From: Anaerolineales bacterium
GTDB lineage: Bacteria; Chloroflexota; Anaerolineae; Anaerolineales; UBA11858
DNA length: 46,769 nt
NCBI GenBank assembly: GCA_024763275.1
Contig: JANTFT010000017.1
Span: 1-46,769, forward strand
Direction: 5' to 3'
Part shown: positions 35,753 to 44,626 of the stretch, in pieces
Layout of the letters: every line of letters begins with the position of its first letter
Position numbering within the stretch: position 1 is the stretch's first letter
The notes under the pieces: generated by a model
The model's database searches: none
The model's input: only the letters and a program-made list of their open reading frames with translations
Told to the model about the DNA's origin: nothing
Position numbers and translations under genes: made by a program

Positions 35753-37989
35753 GCCAATTCCTCCTCGCTCAGCTGCGAATAGGCGATTTCCTGGTAAGTC
35801 TTACAGGTTTTCAGCAGCTCATGGTGAGTCCCTTTACCGACCACCCTGCCTTCTTCAAGGACGATAATCTGGTCGGCGTTCTTCACGGTCGCCACCCGCT
35901 GGGTGACAATCAGCACTGTGCTGTCCCCGGTCTTCCTCTTTAGCTGCCGGCGGAGAGCTGAGTCCGTCTTGAAATCCAGGGCTGAGAAGCTGTCGTCGAA
36001 AATGAAGATAGGCGGTTTCTTAACCAGAGCCCGGGCGATGGCCAGACGCTGCCGCTGTCCGCCTGACACATTGGTCCCTCCCTGGGAGATAGCTGAATCC
36101 AGACCCTCCTCGGATCCGAAGACAAAATCGCTGGCCTGGGCAATTTCCAGGGCTTCGCGAACTGTTTCAGCGCTGGCTTCGGGATCGGCATAGAGCAGGT
36201 TGCTCTCAATGGTGCCTGAGAACAGGCTGCCCTGCTGGGGAACGTAGCCGATCTTGTCCCGCAGATCGCTCTGGCGGACCTCCCGGACATCAACCCCATC
36301 CACCAATACCCGCCCCCGGGTGACGTCATAAAAGCGCGGGATCAGGTTGATCACCGTGGACTTACCGCAGCCGGTCGAGCCGATGAAAGCCGTGGTCTGT
36401 CCGGGGGGGGCAGTAAGATCGATCTCGTGGATGACATCACTCTCCGCATCCGGGTAGCGGAAAGAGACCTTCTCGAAGCGGATCTCTCCCCGGAAGTGTT
36501 CTGGGAATTCACGGGGATGCTCCGGATCCTGGATAATGATCTCGGTTTCCAGCACATCAGCGATCCTGTCGCCAGATACCGCGGCCCGGGGCAGGAAGAT
36601 AAACATCATGGTCATCATCAGGAAGGACATCACTATCTGCATGGCATACTGCATGAACGCCATCATGTCGCCCACCTGAAGGGCAGATTCGGCCACCTGG
36701 TGGGCACCCACCCAGATGATCGCAAGCGAGAGGCCGTTCATCAGCAGCATCATCAGCGGCATCATGGTCACCATCACCCGGGCCACAAATAAACCGGTGT
36801 CGGTCAGATCCCGGTTGGCTTTGTCAAACCTGACCAGTTCGTCATCCTGCTTATTGAAAGCACGGATGACCATCATGCCGGATAGATTCTCCCGGGTGAT
36901 CAGGTTCAGCCGATCGATCAGATCCTGCATGATCCTGAACTTTGGAACAGCGATCATGAAAACAACCACGATCAAGCTCACCAAAACCACCACTGCCACA
37001 GCGATCAGCCACCACATGTTGGCGCTTTTTCCCACTGCCCGGATCACTCCCCCGATACCCAGGATCGGGGCAAAGAGAACGATCCGGATGAACATGAAGA
37101 TCACCCGCTGCACCTGGGTGACATCATTAGTGGAACGGGTGATCAGGGAGGCGGTCGAAAACTTGCTGAACTCGGCGCTGGTAAAACTCTCCACTTTCTC
37201 AAAGACAGCCTCGCGGATGTCCCGGGCGGCGCCGGCCGCGGTCTTTGAAGCCAGAAACCCCACCGCGATCGTTGCCGCTCCCCCCAGCAGGGAGATCAGC
37301 AGCATGATCCCCCCGATCCGGAGGATATAATTACGCTGGACCTGGGATACATCCATCCCTAGAGCCTGGTATTCCGCTTTTACCGCCCCCACCGCCATCT
37401 GGTTGATCATACTGTCGCCCAGGGAGGCAAAGGCCTCTTCCATCCGGGAGGCTAACACCTCGCGCATGGAAGCTGGCATATTTGCCAGGGCCTGGAAGAT
37501 ATCCATCCCGGCCGGGATCATCGAGGGGTCAAAGCCAAAACCCTCACCCAGAGGAATATTCGCGTCAGGATTCTCCGCCCGCTGCTTGATACCGCTGTAA
37601 GCGACAAAGGCCTTCCCGAGAATGGCATTGAGCTGCTCTTCCCGGTCCGGCTCGAGGTCTTTCAGCACGTAGATCGATTCCTCCGCCAGAGCAGGGTATT
37701 CTCCCAGGTATTCCTCCCCCTGGGGCGATCCCGATTCAATCAAGCGGTAGCTGTCGAGGACCAGGTCCTGATCATCCGGCCCCATAAACAGGGTCAATTT
37801 ATCCAGGGTGCTCTTCCGCAGGGCAACCGCCACCGCGTCTTCGATCCCATTCTGCTGGATCCCGTTGTTCACAATGCGGGAGAGATAATCCGGCAGGGCC
37901 AGGTCAGCGTTGGCCTGGATGAAGAGCAGAACCATAGCAAGGATGATCATCAAAGTATATGGTTTAAGGTATTTCAACAATCGCCGCAT
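35749..37989 (-). CDS. ABC exporter half-transporter with large extracytoplasmic loop (TM287-like partner)
   Basis: The 746-residue partner has an N-terminal helix (about 12-30), then an unusually long hydrophilic segment of about 180 residues before the second helix (about 230-250). That segment probably forms an extracytoplasmic domain. The ATPase has Walker A GSTGCGKS, a canonical VSGGQRQRLAIARAL signature, and a degenerate Walker B, FIFDDSFSALD, with Asp at the catalytic Glu position. This mirrors the degenerate signature of the partner and predicts one dead ATP site. It is translationally coupled to the downstream half-transporter and lies 15 nt after marR. Substrate unknown. Confidence 0.94.
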   Translation of the reverse strand: MRRLLKYLKPYTLMIILAMVLLFIQANADLALPDYLSRIVNNGIQQNGIEDAVAVALRKSTLDKLTLFMGPDDQDLVLDSYRLIESGSPQGEEYLGEYPALAEESIYVLKDLEPDREEQLNAILGKAFVAYSGIKQRAENPDANIPLGEGFGFDPSMIPAGMDIFQALANMPASMREVLASRMEEAFASLGDSMINQMAVGAVKAEYQALGMDVSQVQRNYILRIGGIMLLISLLGGAATIAVGFLASKTAAGAARDIREAVFEKVESFTSAEFSKFSTASLITRSTNDVTQVQRVIFMFIRIVLFAPILGIGGVIRAVGKSANMWWLIAVAVVVLVSLIVVVFMIAVPKFRIMQDLIDRLNLITRENLSGMMVIRAFNKQDDELVRFDKANRDLTDTGLFVARVMVTMMPLMMLLMNGLSLAIIWVGAHQVAESALQVGDMMAFMQYAMQIVMSFLMMTMMFIFLPRAAVSGDRIADVLETEIIIQDPEHPREFPEHFRGEIRFEKVSFRYPDAESDVIHEIDLTAPPGQTTAFIGSTGCGKSTVINLIPRFYDVTRGRVLVDGVDVREVRQSDLRDKIGYVPQQGSLFSGTIESNLLYADPEASAETVREALEIAQASDFVFGSEEGLDSAISQGGTNVSGGQRQRLAIARALVKKPPIFIFDDSFSALDFKTDSALRRQLKRKTGDSTVLIVTQRVATVKNADQIIVLEEGRVVGKGTHHELLKTCKTYQEIAYSQLSEEELA

Positions 37990-38004
37990 AAGTGCGCAAC
38001 TCCT

Positions 38005-38463
38005 CTATTTTGTTCCAGCGGGGCAGTCATTCCCGGGGGTTTTAGCGATCATCAGCCGCAGAGCGGAGATGATCTGCTCCTTTTCCTGGTCTGTCAGGTT
38101 TTCGTCCAGCTCTTCCAGCCAGCGCAGGCGGGCGAGCAAGCTCTCCTCCAGGACCCGCTGGCCTTTCTCGCTCAAGGTGACCTTTTTCATCCGGCGGTCA
38201 TCCGGGTCCTCCACCCGCTCAATCAGGCCAACCTCTACCAGCCGGTCCAGCATCTGGCTGGCTGCTGCGCTGCTGACACCCAGATGCTGCCCCAGATCGG
38301 AGACTCCGGTGTGCCCGGCCCGGGTGAGGTGGAAGAGAGTCCCGATCATGGACATCGACAGTCCTTGTTCCCGGGCATACTGGAGGGTAGCGTGGATGGA
38401 GCGCTGCATGAAAAGCTCGATCCACTCCTGAAATGTCCTGTAAAATTGGTCCCGCCGGGGCAT
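38005..38463 (-). CDS. MarR family transcriptional regulator
   Basis: The 152-residue protein is a winged-helix repressor of the MarR family, with a recognition helix region HLGVSSAAASQMLDRLVEVGLIERVEDPDDRRMKKVTLSEKG. It is the first gene of the operon with the heterodimeric ABC exporter, so it is most likely a ligand-responsive repressor of its own operon. GAGAGGTG lies 5 nt before the ATG at 38463. A 21-bp palindrome (38471-38491) overlaps this ribosome site, directly supporting autorepression. Confidence 0.94.
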   Translation of the reverse strand: MPRRDQFYRTFQEWIELFMQRSIHATLQYAREQGLSMSMIGTLFHLTRAGHTGVSDLGQHLGVSSAAASQMLDRLVEVGLIERVEDPDDRRMKKVTLSEKGQRVLEESLLARLRWLEELDENLTDQEKEQIISALRLMIAKTPGNDCPAGTK

Positions 38464-38470
38464 ATTTCAC

Positions 38471-38491
38471 CTCTCTAAACATTTAAGAGAG
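38471..38491 (-). promoter_or_regulatory. Palindromic MarR operator candidate
   Basis: The palindrome has arms CTCTCT and AGAGAG with matched inner A/T positions (16 of 20 arm positions symmetric). It begins 5 bp downstream of the -10 and extends to the Shine-Dalgarno of marR, where a bound repressor would block both transcription and translation start. Confidence 0.7.
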
Positions 38492-38495
38492 CTTA

Positions 38496-38523
38496 ATTAT
38501 ATGGAAAGATTAAAGAAAGTCAA
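38496..38523 (-). promoter_or_regulatory. Sigma70-type promoter of the marR-ABC operon
   Basis: On the minus strand, TTGACT (38518-38523) is followed by a 16-bp spacer and TATAAT (38496-38501). It is the best matching full promoter in the window. Confidence 0.8.
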
Positions 38524-38574
38524 GGCTCTGGAACATCCAATTTCAACCATCAGCAACATCTGGAAAAGCAACAG

Positions 38575-38603
38575 AAAACCGCCAATTCCTGTTCGGCGGT
38601 TTT
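38575..38603 (-). terminator. Intrinsic terminator after feoABC
   Basis: AAAACCGCC (38575-38583) pairs perfectly with GGCGGTTTT (38595-38603) around an 11-nt loop. On the minus strand it ends in TTTTCTGTTGCTTTT, fitting the end of the feo operon; it is about 70 nt beyond the feoC stop. Confidence 0.8.
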
Positions 38604-38673
38604 GAGTATCTCGATCAGTCTGGGTTCAGGGATGGATCAAGCTTCTCGTGAAACCACTCAGAAGCAATCTCGC

Positions 38674-38970
38674 TCAGTAAAGGTGCTGGCAGTCAGGTTG
38701 AATGACTTCCACATTGCCGTCGTCTCCTTCCCCCACCAGCTCATAGGTCTGGGGCAGCTCCAATAGAAAGGGACAATTACTGGATAATCCACAGCTGCTG
38801 CAGCTCTGCGACGCCTGTGATAACCGGATCTTTCCCTTCCGGACCCAGAAATCCACCAGCCCTTCCACCCGCTCCGGGGTGACGTCCAGTTCCTTCGCCA
38901 GGGCCTGGACAGACAGAGCGCCAGAGGATTCCTCAATCGTGTTCAAAAACTTTTTTAACAAAGTGGTCAT
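38674..38970 (-). CDS. feoC: FeoC-like iron-transport regulator with cysteine cluster
   Basis: FeoC proteins are small winged-helix proteins that protect or tune FeoB and may bind an iron-sulfur cluster. From the ATG at 38970 the product is 98 residues: a winged helix (FLNTIEESSGALSVQALAKE, LDVTPERVEGLVDFWVRKGKI) followed by the wing cysteines SCSSCGLSSNC, spaced CxxCx5C. The frame is open further upstream into feoB, but the inner ATG is the one that matches the domain. It begins 8 nt after the feoB stop, so it is co-transcribed. Good identification; a true FeoC by position and cysteines. Confidence 0.85.
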   Translation of the reverse strand: MTTLLKKFLNTIEESSGALSVQALAKELDVTPERVEGLVDFWVRKGKIRLSQASQSCSSCGLSSNCPFLLELPQTYELVGEGDDGNVEVIQPDCQHLY

Positions 38971-38978
38971 GAGTCTAT

Positions 38979-41234
38979 CTAGAGAAACAACAGCTTCCCC
39001 ACCTGGAACACCACTACAGCAGCCACCCAGGCAACAGTCAGGGTGTAGACGATCTGAGCCCACATCCAGCGCTTCCCGAATTCCTGGCGCATGGCAGAAA
39101 CCGCAGATACGCAGGGAACATAGAGCAGGACAAAGACGTTGAAGGCCACGGCGGCGATGGGTCCAGCAGCCGGTGATCCCGCGGAATCTGAAAAAGCCCG
39201 CAGCAGCGAGCCTTCCAGGCGGGTGGCTTCCTGCGGCTGATCCATCTCAGGGAAGAGGGATAATTCCCCCAGATCGACAAATGGGATCAGATTGATCGTC
39301 CGGGGGATGATGTTGATCGTTTCCTGAACCGTCAGGGCGACGGCCTTCCCGAATTTCACAGTCACTGACAGCAGGTCCTCTCCCAAGGAGGTGATCACCT
39401 GCTGAGGAGGATGGCTTTCCACGGCAAAGATCTGGTTCATGCTGCTGATGATGACCTCTTTTGCCAGCAGGCCGGTTGCCAGGGACCCGGTAGCCTGCCA
39501 GGTCCCGAATCCAGCCGGCCGCAATGCAGGGGCCAGCAAGCCGCTAATGCGCCCGAAAAGGCTGTCTCCGGGCTGTACCTGATTGAAAGGGCCAGTTTCC
39601 TGGTGAGCTGGAATGGCCATCAACAACCAGAGCGCCAGCGAAACGGCCAGGATCACCGTTCCTGATTTCACCAGGAAACCGCGGGTGCGCTCCCACATCT
39701 GATACCAGACGTCCCGGGGGTGAGGCATACGGTAGGGAGGCAGTTCCATGACAAAAGGCGCCGGGGCCTTGCTTTTATAAACTGTGTTCTTCATCACAAA
39801 ACCGGTGATCAAAGCGACAATGATGCCCAGAACATACATCGCGAATACCAGCGTTCCGGAAGCGGCTCCGAAAAAGGCCGCTCCGAAGATCACGTAAACT
39901 GGCAGTCGGGCTCCACAGCTCATAAAGGTAGCCAGAAAGGCAGTCAGCTTGCGGTCCTTGTCATTATCCAGGGTCCTGGTCGCGTAGACGGCCGGGACCG
40001 TGCAGCCGAATCCGATGATCATGGGCAAGAAGCTTTTCCCATGGAGGCCCATCCAGCGCATCACCCGGTCCATCACAAAAGCAGCCCTGGCCATATATCC
40101 GGAATCCTCCATGATGCCCAGAGCCAGGTACAGGAAAAACAGGACAGGCACGAAAACCAGCACACCCCCCACCCCGGCAATCACCCCATCCAGGAGCAGC
40201 GAACTGATCCAGGAACTCCCCAGTCCCACCAGCTCCAGAACCTGGCCAGTCCACTTGTAAATGAACTCGTTGATAAAGACGTCCACCCAATCAAGGAAGG
40301 GCGCGCTGACATTAGAGGTGAACTGGAACACGAGCCACATCAACAGCAAAAAGATCGGCAAACCCCAGATCTTATGGGTGACAACTTCATCGATCTTTTC
40401 AGACCGGGTGATGATGGTCTCCTTGGGCCGCTCCACAGCGGACTCAACCACCCGATCGATAAATTGATAGCGCTGGTCAGCGATCAGGCACTCAGGGTCC
40501 TCGCCGGTGCTTTCCTCAATCCGCTCCCGGCCCTGGCGAGCCAGATCCAGCAGCTGCTCAACTTCCAGGGATTTCAGGTCAGCGATGATCGCCCGGTCAT
40601 TTTCAAGAAGTTTGGTGGCCAGCCAGACGGGCCGATAGTTCTCCAGGACTGGCCCCGAGCGCTTGATCTCTGCTTCAAGATTCTTGATTTCCACCCCCAA
40701 GATTCCGCTGTAGCTGGGCTGGACATGGCCTGTGTGAGGGCGTTCCAGCACCATGGCGATAGCTTTCTTCAATTCCTCCAGGCCTTCGCTGCGATTACCA
40801 ACCGTTTCCACCACCGGAATCCCGCCCAGACGTTCAGACAATCCCTTGAGCGAGATAGCCAGGCCGCGCCTTTTTGCGATATCGGTCATATTCAAAGCCA
40901 CAATCGCCGGAACGCCCAGCTCAAGCAGCTGGGTTACCAGATACAGGTTCCGATCCAGATTGGCAGCATTGACGACTGCTACAACGGCAGTGGGCTTCTC
41001 ATTGACGATATAATCCCGGGCAATGATCTCCTCGATAGAATAGGCTGTCAGGCTGTAGGTACCGGGAAGATCCACAACTAGAACCTCTTCCCCATCCAGC
41101 TCCAGCCGGCCTTCCTTCTTTTCAACGGTCTTCCCCGGCCAATTCCCGACATGCTGGCGGGATCCTGTCAGGGCGTTGAACAGGGTGCTTTTGCCAACAT
41201 TAGGGTTGCCAGCCAGGGCAATCGTTTTAGTCAT
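38979..41234 (-). CDS. feoB: Ferrous iron transporter FeoB
   Basis: FeoB imports Fe(II) across the inner membrane. The 751 residues have an N-terminal G domain with the P-loop GNPNVGKS (9-16), DLPGTYSL and the G4 motif NMTD, a helical GDI-like segment (about 170-270), and a polytopic membrane domain containing [15 protein letters not shown] and [17 protein letters not shown], which are the FeoB gate motifs. C-terminal helices are intact. Start ATG 41234, 22 nt after feoA; GGGAG lies about 13 nt upstream. Middle gene of feoA-feoB-feoC. Confidence 0.97.
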   Translation of the reverse strand: MTKTIALAGNPNVGKSTLFNALTGSRQHVGNWPGKTVEKKEGRLELDGEEVLVVDLPGTYSLTAYSIEEIIARDYIVNEKPTAVVAVVNAANLDRNLYLVTQLLELGVPAIVALNMTDIAKRRGLAISLKGLSERLGGIPVVETVGNRSEGLEELKKAIAMVLERPHTGHVQPSYSGILGVEIKNLEAEIKRSGPVLENYRPVWLATKLLENDRAIIADLKSLEVEQLLDLARQGRERIEESTGEDPECLIADQRYQFIDRVVESAVERPKETIITRSEKIDEVVTHKIWGLPIFLLLMWLVFQFTSNVSAPFLDWVDVFINEFIYKWTGQVLELVGLGSSWISSLLLDGVIAGVGGVLVFVPVLFFLYLALGIMEDSGYMARAAFVMDRVMRWMGLHGKSFLPMIIGFGCTVPAVYATRTLDNDKDRKLTAFLATFMSCGARLPVYVIFGAAFFGAASGTLVFAMYVLGIIVALITGFVMKNTVYKSKAPAPFVMELPPYRMPHPRDVWYQMWERTRGFLVKSGTVILAVSLALWLLMAIPAHQETGPFNQVQPGDSLFGRISGLLAPALRPAGFGTWQATGSLATGLLAKEVIISSMNQIFAVESHPPQQVITSLGEDLLSVTVKFGKAVALTVQETINIIPRTINLIPFVDLGELSLFPEMDQPQEATRLEGSLLRAFSDSAGSPAAGPIAAVAFNVFVLLYVPCVSAVSAMRQEFGKRWMWAQIVYTLTVAWVAAVVVFQVGKLLFL

Positions 41235-41256
41235 GGGCTGTCTTTCTCCCGGTCCT

Positions 41257-41760
41257 TCAGGCAGGTTTTACCAGAATATGTCTGGCCATACCTTTCCCGA
41301 TAACCAGTCTGCTCCCGTCTTTTACGGAAAGGATCAGGGGGCCTGGAAATTCATTCTGGACAATTGTGACAATTGACCCGGATTTCAGGCCCAGGTCTCT
41401 GATCTTCTGGCTGACCATTCTCCCACCTCTGATGCTGACAATTTCAAAGCGCTGGCCGGCGCTGCCCATCGCCAGTGTCTGTGTCGATCTGGTGTGATGT
41501 TTATTACCCCTAGGTCTTGGAGCACCTGACAACAGCTCCACTTCAATTGTCCGGGCCTCCGATTTTCTCAGGGAAAGGTGATAACCCCGCAGTCGATACT
41601 CGACAGGATCGCCCAGGGGGGAAGGTTTTACCATCTCGACCACAGCCCCGGTTGTCAGACCCATGTCCACCAGCCGGTGCCTGATAGCCCCTCTTCCATG
41701 AATCCTAACGACCCTGCCCGACTCTCCGGGGACTAATTTATCCAAAGTTACCACTGGCAT
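41257..41760 (-). CDS. feoA: Tandem FeoA-domain protein
   Basis: FeoA is a small SH3-like protein needed for FeoB activity. This one is 167 residues instead of about 75 and contains two FeoA domains in a row. The first (about 3-75) includes [19 protein letters not shown] and [17 protein letters not shown]. The second (about 92-167) includes [19 protein letters not shown] and [18 protein letters not shown], each with the family's LxxMGL/LRDLGL pattern. A linker rich in basic residues joins them. It is the first gene of the feo operon and has a metal-box-like palindrome in its promoter. Duplicate FeoA fused in one chain is an observed structure; why it is used is unknown. Confidence 0.93.
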   Translation of the reverse strand: MPVVTLDKLVPGESGRVVRIHGRGAIRHRLVDMGLTTGAVVEMVKPSPLGDPVEYRLRGYHLSLRKSEARTIEVELLSGAPRPRGNKHHTRSTQTLAMGSAGQRFEIVSIRGGRMVSQKIRDLGLKSGSIVTIVQNEFPGPLILSVKDGSRLVIGKGMARHILVKPA

Positions 41761-41804
41761 ACAAATCTACCATCCATCCTGTCTGCAAAGTTTTCTCATA
41801 CTGA

Positions 41805-41819
41805 ATTATAAGGTATACC
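41805..41819 (-). promoter_or_regulatory. feo promoter -10 with adjacent palindromic operator
   Basis: The minus strand has TATAAT at 41805-41810. It is preceded immediately by the perfect 8-bp palindrome GGTATACC (41812-41819), set in an AT-rich imperfect dyad. A protein bound there would cover the -35/-10 spacer. The neighbouring DtxR-family regulator is the obvious candidate; that is inference. Confidence 0.55.
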
Positions 41820-41925
41820 ATAAAATACTAACTGAGCCAAGTTTCACAAAGCACAGGCTGCTGGGGAACTATTCTGATCCTCAACAACAAAAGCTCCACC
41901 GGAAATCCCATCCCAGCCGGAACCT

Positions 41926-44514
41926 TTATTGACTTCGCTTCAGCCAGGCCGGCCGGCTGCCCGTTTCAACCAGGGTCAGTATCCGTCCTGTTTGGGTGTC
42001 AAGGATCTGAATGCCAGCTTTGACTTCCTCCCCGCCCTGATAGCGATAGCCAAAAACCAAATAACGGCTATCAGGCGACCAGGCAGGCTGGCTATAGATG
42101 TAATTCTCTGTATCTGTGAACTGGCGGGCATCTGTCCCATCGGGACGCATGATCCAGATCTGATTGTCAGCCTCAGGAACGCCATCAACCCAGGCGCGCC
42201 GCACTACAGCCAGCCATTCTCCATCAGGAGACCAGGCCGGGAGGGTATCATCGAACATCTCACCAAATGCCAGCATGCTGAGCCGCTGCCTGTCCAGCGA
42301 ATAAGAAAAGAGTTTGTTCAAATAGCCGTTCTCACTCCAGTCAATATCCTGCAGAATCACCGTATCACTGGTTGGAGACCAGACTGCCGGATATCCCAGG
42401 CCGGACGGCAAGGTCTGGCTTTCTCCGGTTTCCATCTGGTAAAGCTTGATCTCCAAAGGGTTGATGGAAGTATAGCTGAGCCATTTTCCATCAGGAGACC
42501 AGCGGGGACTGAACCCTGGAGTGAAAGCATCCCTGAAGAGCGGAGCTGATTCCAGAGTTGTCAGATCCAGCCACCAGATCGTCTGCACATTGGCCGGGTT
42601 GGTTTCTGGATTAAAATCCAATCTGCTGTAAAGGAGCCCCTGGCCATCCGGAGACCAGGCCAATTCCGTGCAGTAAGCGTTCTCACATTCCAGCAGGGGG
42701 GAAACCGCTCCGCTTGCCGCATTCCAGGTCCAGATCCTGGACCCATTGGCGCCATCGCTTCCTACAAAAGCCACCTGGCTGGAATCCGGTGAGATCGCAA
42801 AATACCAGATATTGGCATCATTTGTGACCGCCACTGGCGATCCTCCAGCAGCCGGTATAGTAAACAGCTGGGCTTGCTGGTCCTCATCCGCTGCCAGGAA
42901 GATAATCTCAGCCTCTTCGAGCCGGAAGCTGTCGGGCCTGTTGCCAGCGGTGGAGACTCCGTTTTGAATTCCTGTGGCCTGGACATTCCTGAACGCATTC
43001 AGGGAGAGCACCAGACCTATCCCCAGGACTATGCCCGCGCTGAGTACTGGCATCACCAGAGCAGCTCTGTTAAACCACCGCAAACGCTCAAAAAGCCGTT
43101 TACCCTGGACGATCAGCAAACCGATCGCGATCAAGACAATGGCCAGCCCGAAGCTGAAGGCAACTATCAAACTCAATCCAAAGGGTATTCTGTTGATGGC
43201 CGCAGCCACCAGCAGAATGGCAATCGCGTCCGGGCAGGGCACCAACCCACCACTGATAGCCAGGGGCACTAGCGATCTCCAGCGGATGGTCTCGAGAGGA
43301 TTCCCCGGGGAAGGTCCCCGCGGCAGGGCGCCCAATTCCCCCGGCTCATGGCTGTGGGAAGGGCCGGATTCCTCAATGGGCTGGTCGATCAGCAGCCGTC
43401 CGGGGTCTTCTTCCCCGGCATCAGAGGTTGGGCGGCCATTCTTCCCGACATTCCTTTTCTTCAGGTAATCAGAAACCAGGCGCACAGAGCGGGGAATCAG
43501 CAGGGCAATCCCCAGAATTAAAATTAACAGCCCGGATACCAGCTCCAGGAACGGGAAGACATTTGCCGCCAGGAAATAGCGCGAGGCTGTCAGGGTCAAC
43601 AAACCCAGCGCGAAGACCGATCCGGTATGGGTCAGGGTGATGATTGCTCCCAGGACAACCGCATGGTAGGGTTTTCCCTGGGATCCAACCAGGTACGCGG
43701 CCACAATGGTCTTTCCATGCCCGGGGCTGAGAGCGTGCAGCGCCCCCAGCAGCGCGGCCAGCGCCAGGGCACCCAGTATAAAAGCCAGCGAGCTTTCCTG
43801 GCGCTTGATCAACCCTTCCAGGATGGAAGCCGGACCGGAACCCGCGGCCGGGGATGTCTGGGACACGGCAGCGGCCCGTTCCGCCAGCCCACCCAGCCCG
43901 ACGCTTTCCACCACCCAGGGAATTGAGGGTGATCCGCTTTCCCATCTGGTCAGGCGTTCAGCCGGATCATCCTGTGAGTCTGGTCCTACCAGCAGATCCA
44001 GAGTACCGCTGTTCTGTGCCGGCAGCTCAAAGCTGATTCCCTCTGTGCTCTGCACCTCGAACCAGCTCAAGCTGCGCTTGGGGGCAAAGCGGTTATGTAA
44101 GGACACCCGTGTGTCTTCGACCAGCCCTCCCGGCCAGGATACGGAAAGATTGATCACAATCGCTTCCTCTCCCCTGTAAAGCGCCTCCACCGTCGAGGGC
44201 CATTCCACCCTGTCCAGGCTCAGGGTCAGCGTTTCACCCGCCATTTCGACGCTGAAGGTGTCGAGGATGGTATAGGCCCAGGCTTGTGCTTCCTCGGGGG
44301 AAACTTGATTATCCTGATCCTGGTCAGCTTCAAACCAGATGCTCTGGGCGATCATTGGCCCCGGAATCATCTCCCAGCGGATTTCCATGCCCATCGGGGT
44401 GATGACCACCTTGTGGGTGTGATAGTACATATCTGCCGGGTGAGCTTTGCCAGAAACAGGAAAAGCCAGACACAGCAGGGCACATATCAGCAGAGAAAGC
44501 GTTATCTTTTTCAT
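41926..44514 (-). CDS. Fusion of EF-hand-bearing extracytoplasmic domain, NicO-type metal permease and TolB-like beta-propeller
   Basis: I know of no named family with this architecture. A signal peptide (1-24) is followed by an extracytoplasmic domain with a perfect EF-hand loop DQDQDNQVSPEE (64-75). About residues 237-505 form a NicO/RcnA-like membrane domain with the nickel/cobalt-transporter motifs LHALSPGHGKT (259-269), TLTHTGSV and GGLVPCPDA (422-429), plus a His-containing loop SGPSHSHEPG. After a last helix (about 484-506), a TolB-like propeller (about 535-860) has six recognisable repeats: AISPDSSQ, AWSPDGQG, RWSPDGKW, VWSPTSDT, AWSPDGEW and AWSPDSRY. It is divergent from the DtxR gene and upstream of feo. 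Transport of Ni, Co or Fe is inferred, not shown. Confidence 0.85.
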   Translation of the reverse strand: MKKITLSLLICALLCLAFPVSGKAHPADMYYHTHKVVITPMGMEIRWEMIPGPMIAQSIWFEADQDQDNQVSPEEAQAWAYTILDTFSVEMAGETLTLSLDRVEWPSTVEALYRGEEAIVINLSVSWPGGLVEDTRVSLHNRFAPKRSLSWFEVQSTEGISFELPAQNSGTLDLLVGPDSQDDPAERLTRWESGSPSIPWVVESVGLGGLAERAAAVSQTSPAAGSGPASILEGLIKRQESSLAFILGALALAALLGALHALSPGHGKTIVAAYLVGSQGKPYHAVVLGAIITLTHTGSVFALGLLTLTASRYFLAANVFPFLELVSGLLILILGIALLIPRSVRLVSDYLKKRNVGKNGRPTSDAGEEDPGRLLIDQPIEESGPSHSHEPGELGALPRGPSPGNPLETIRWRSLVPLAISGGLVPCPDAIAILLVAAAINRIPFGLSLIVAFSFGLAIVLIAIGLLIVQGKRLFERLRWFNRAALVMPVLSAGIVLGIGLVLSLNAFRNVQATGIQNGVSTAGNRPDSFRLEEAEIIFLAADEDQQAQLFTIPAAGGSPVAVTNDANIWYFAISPDSSQVAFVGSDGANGSRIWTWNAASGAVSPLLECENAYCTELAWSPDGQGLLYSRLDFNPETNPANVQTIWWLDLTTLESAPLFRDAFTPGFSPRWSPDGKWLSYTSINPLEIKLYQMETGESQTLPSGLGYPAVWSPTSDTVILQDIDWSENGYLNKLFSYSLDRQRLSMLAFGEMFDDTLPAWSPDGEWLAVVRRAWVDGVPEADNQIWIMRPDGTDARQFTDTENYIYSQPAWSPDSRYLVFGYRYQGGEEVKAGIQILDTQTGRILTLVETGSRPAWLKRSQ

Positions 44515-44532
44515 GGTCAGTGATCTAATTAT

Positions 44533-44549
44533 CCTGCTCCCAGAGCAGG
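44533..44549. other. Short perfect palindrome in the permease-fusion leader
   Basis: CCTGCTC (44533-44539) and GAGCAGG (44543-44549) flank CCA. It lies 19 bp upstream of the permease-fusion ATG, downstream of the divergent -10 boxes, so it could be an operator or a leader hairpin. Confidence 0.35.
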
Positions 44550-44562
44550 GAAAACTCCCCAG

Positions 44563-44590
44563 TTAAGGATACCCCATTTAGCATTATAAT
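44563..44590. promoter_or_regulatory. Divergent promoter region between the permease fusion and the DtxR-like gene
   Basis: The symmetric CATTATAATG (44582-44591) provides TATAAT on both strands: 44585-44590 on plus and 44583-44588 on minus. On the plus side TTAAGG (44563-44568) sits 16 bp upstream. The spacer begins with AAGGATACC, similar to AAGGTATACC in the feo operator, suggesting one metalloregulator controls both. Confidence 0.45.
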
Positions 44591-44626
44591 GACCTTCACC
44601 ACCCCTGAAAACCTGGAAGGTTAGCC

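Noticed and set aside
39720-41081. 453-residue plus-strand frame opposite feoB
   Set aside because: Low-complexity His/Gln-rich translation antisense to FeoB; no credible product.
44618-44626. AGGTTAGCC, a match to a DtxR half-site, just before the DtxR-like start
   Set aside because: It has no second half-site and coincides with the ribosome-binding sequence GGAAGG, so chance is likely.
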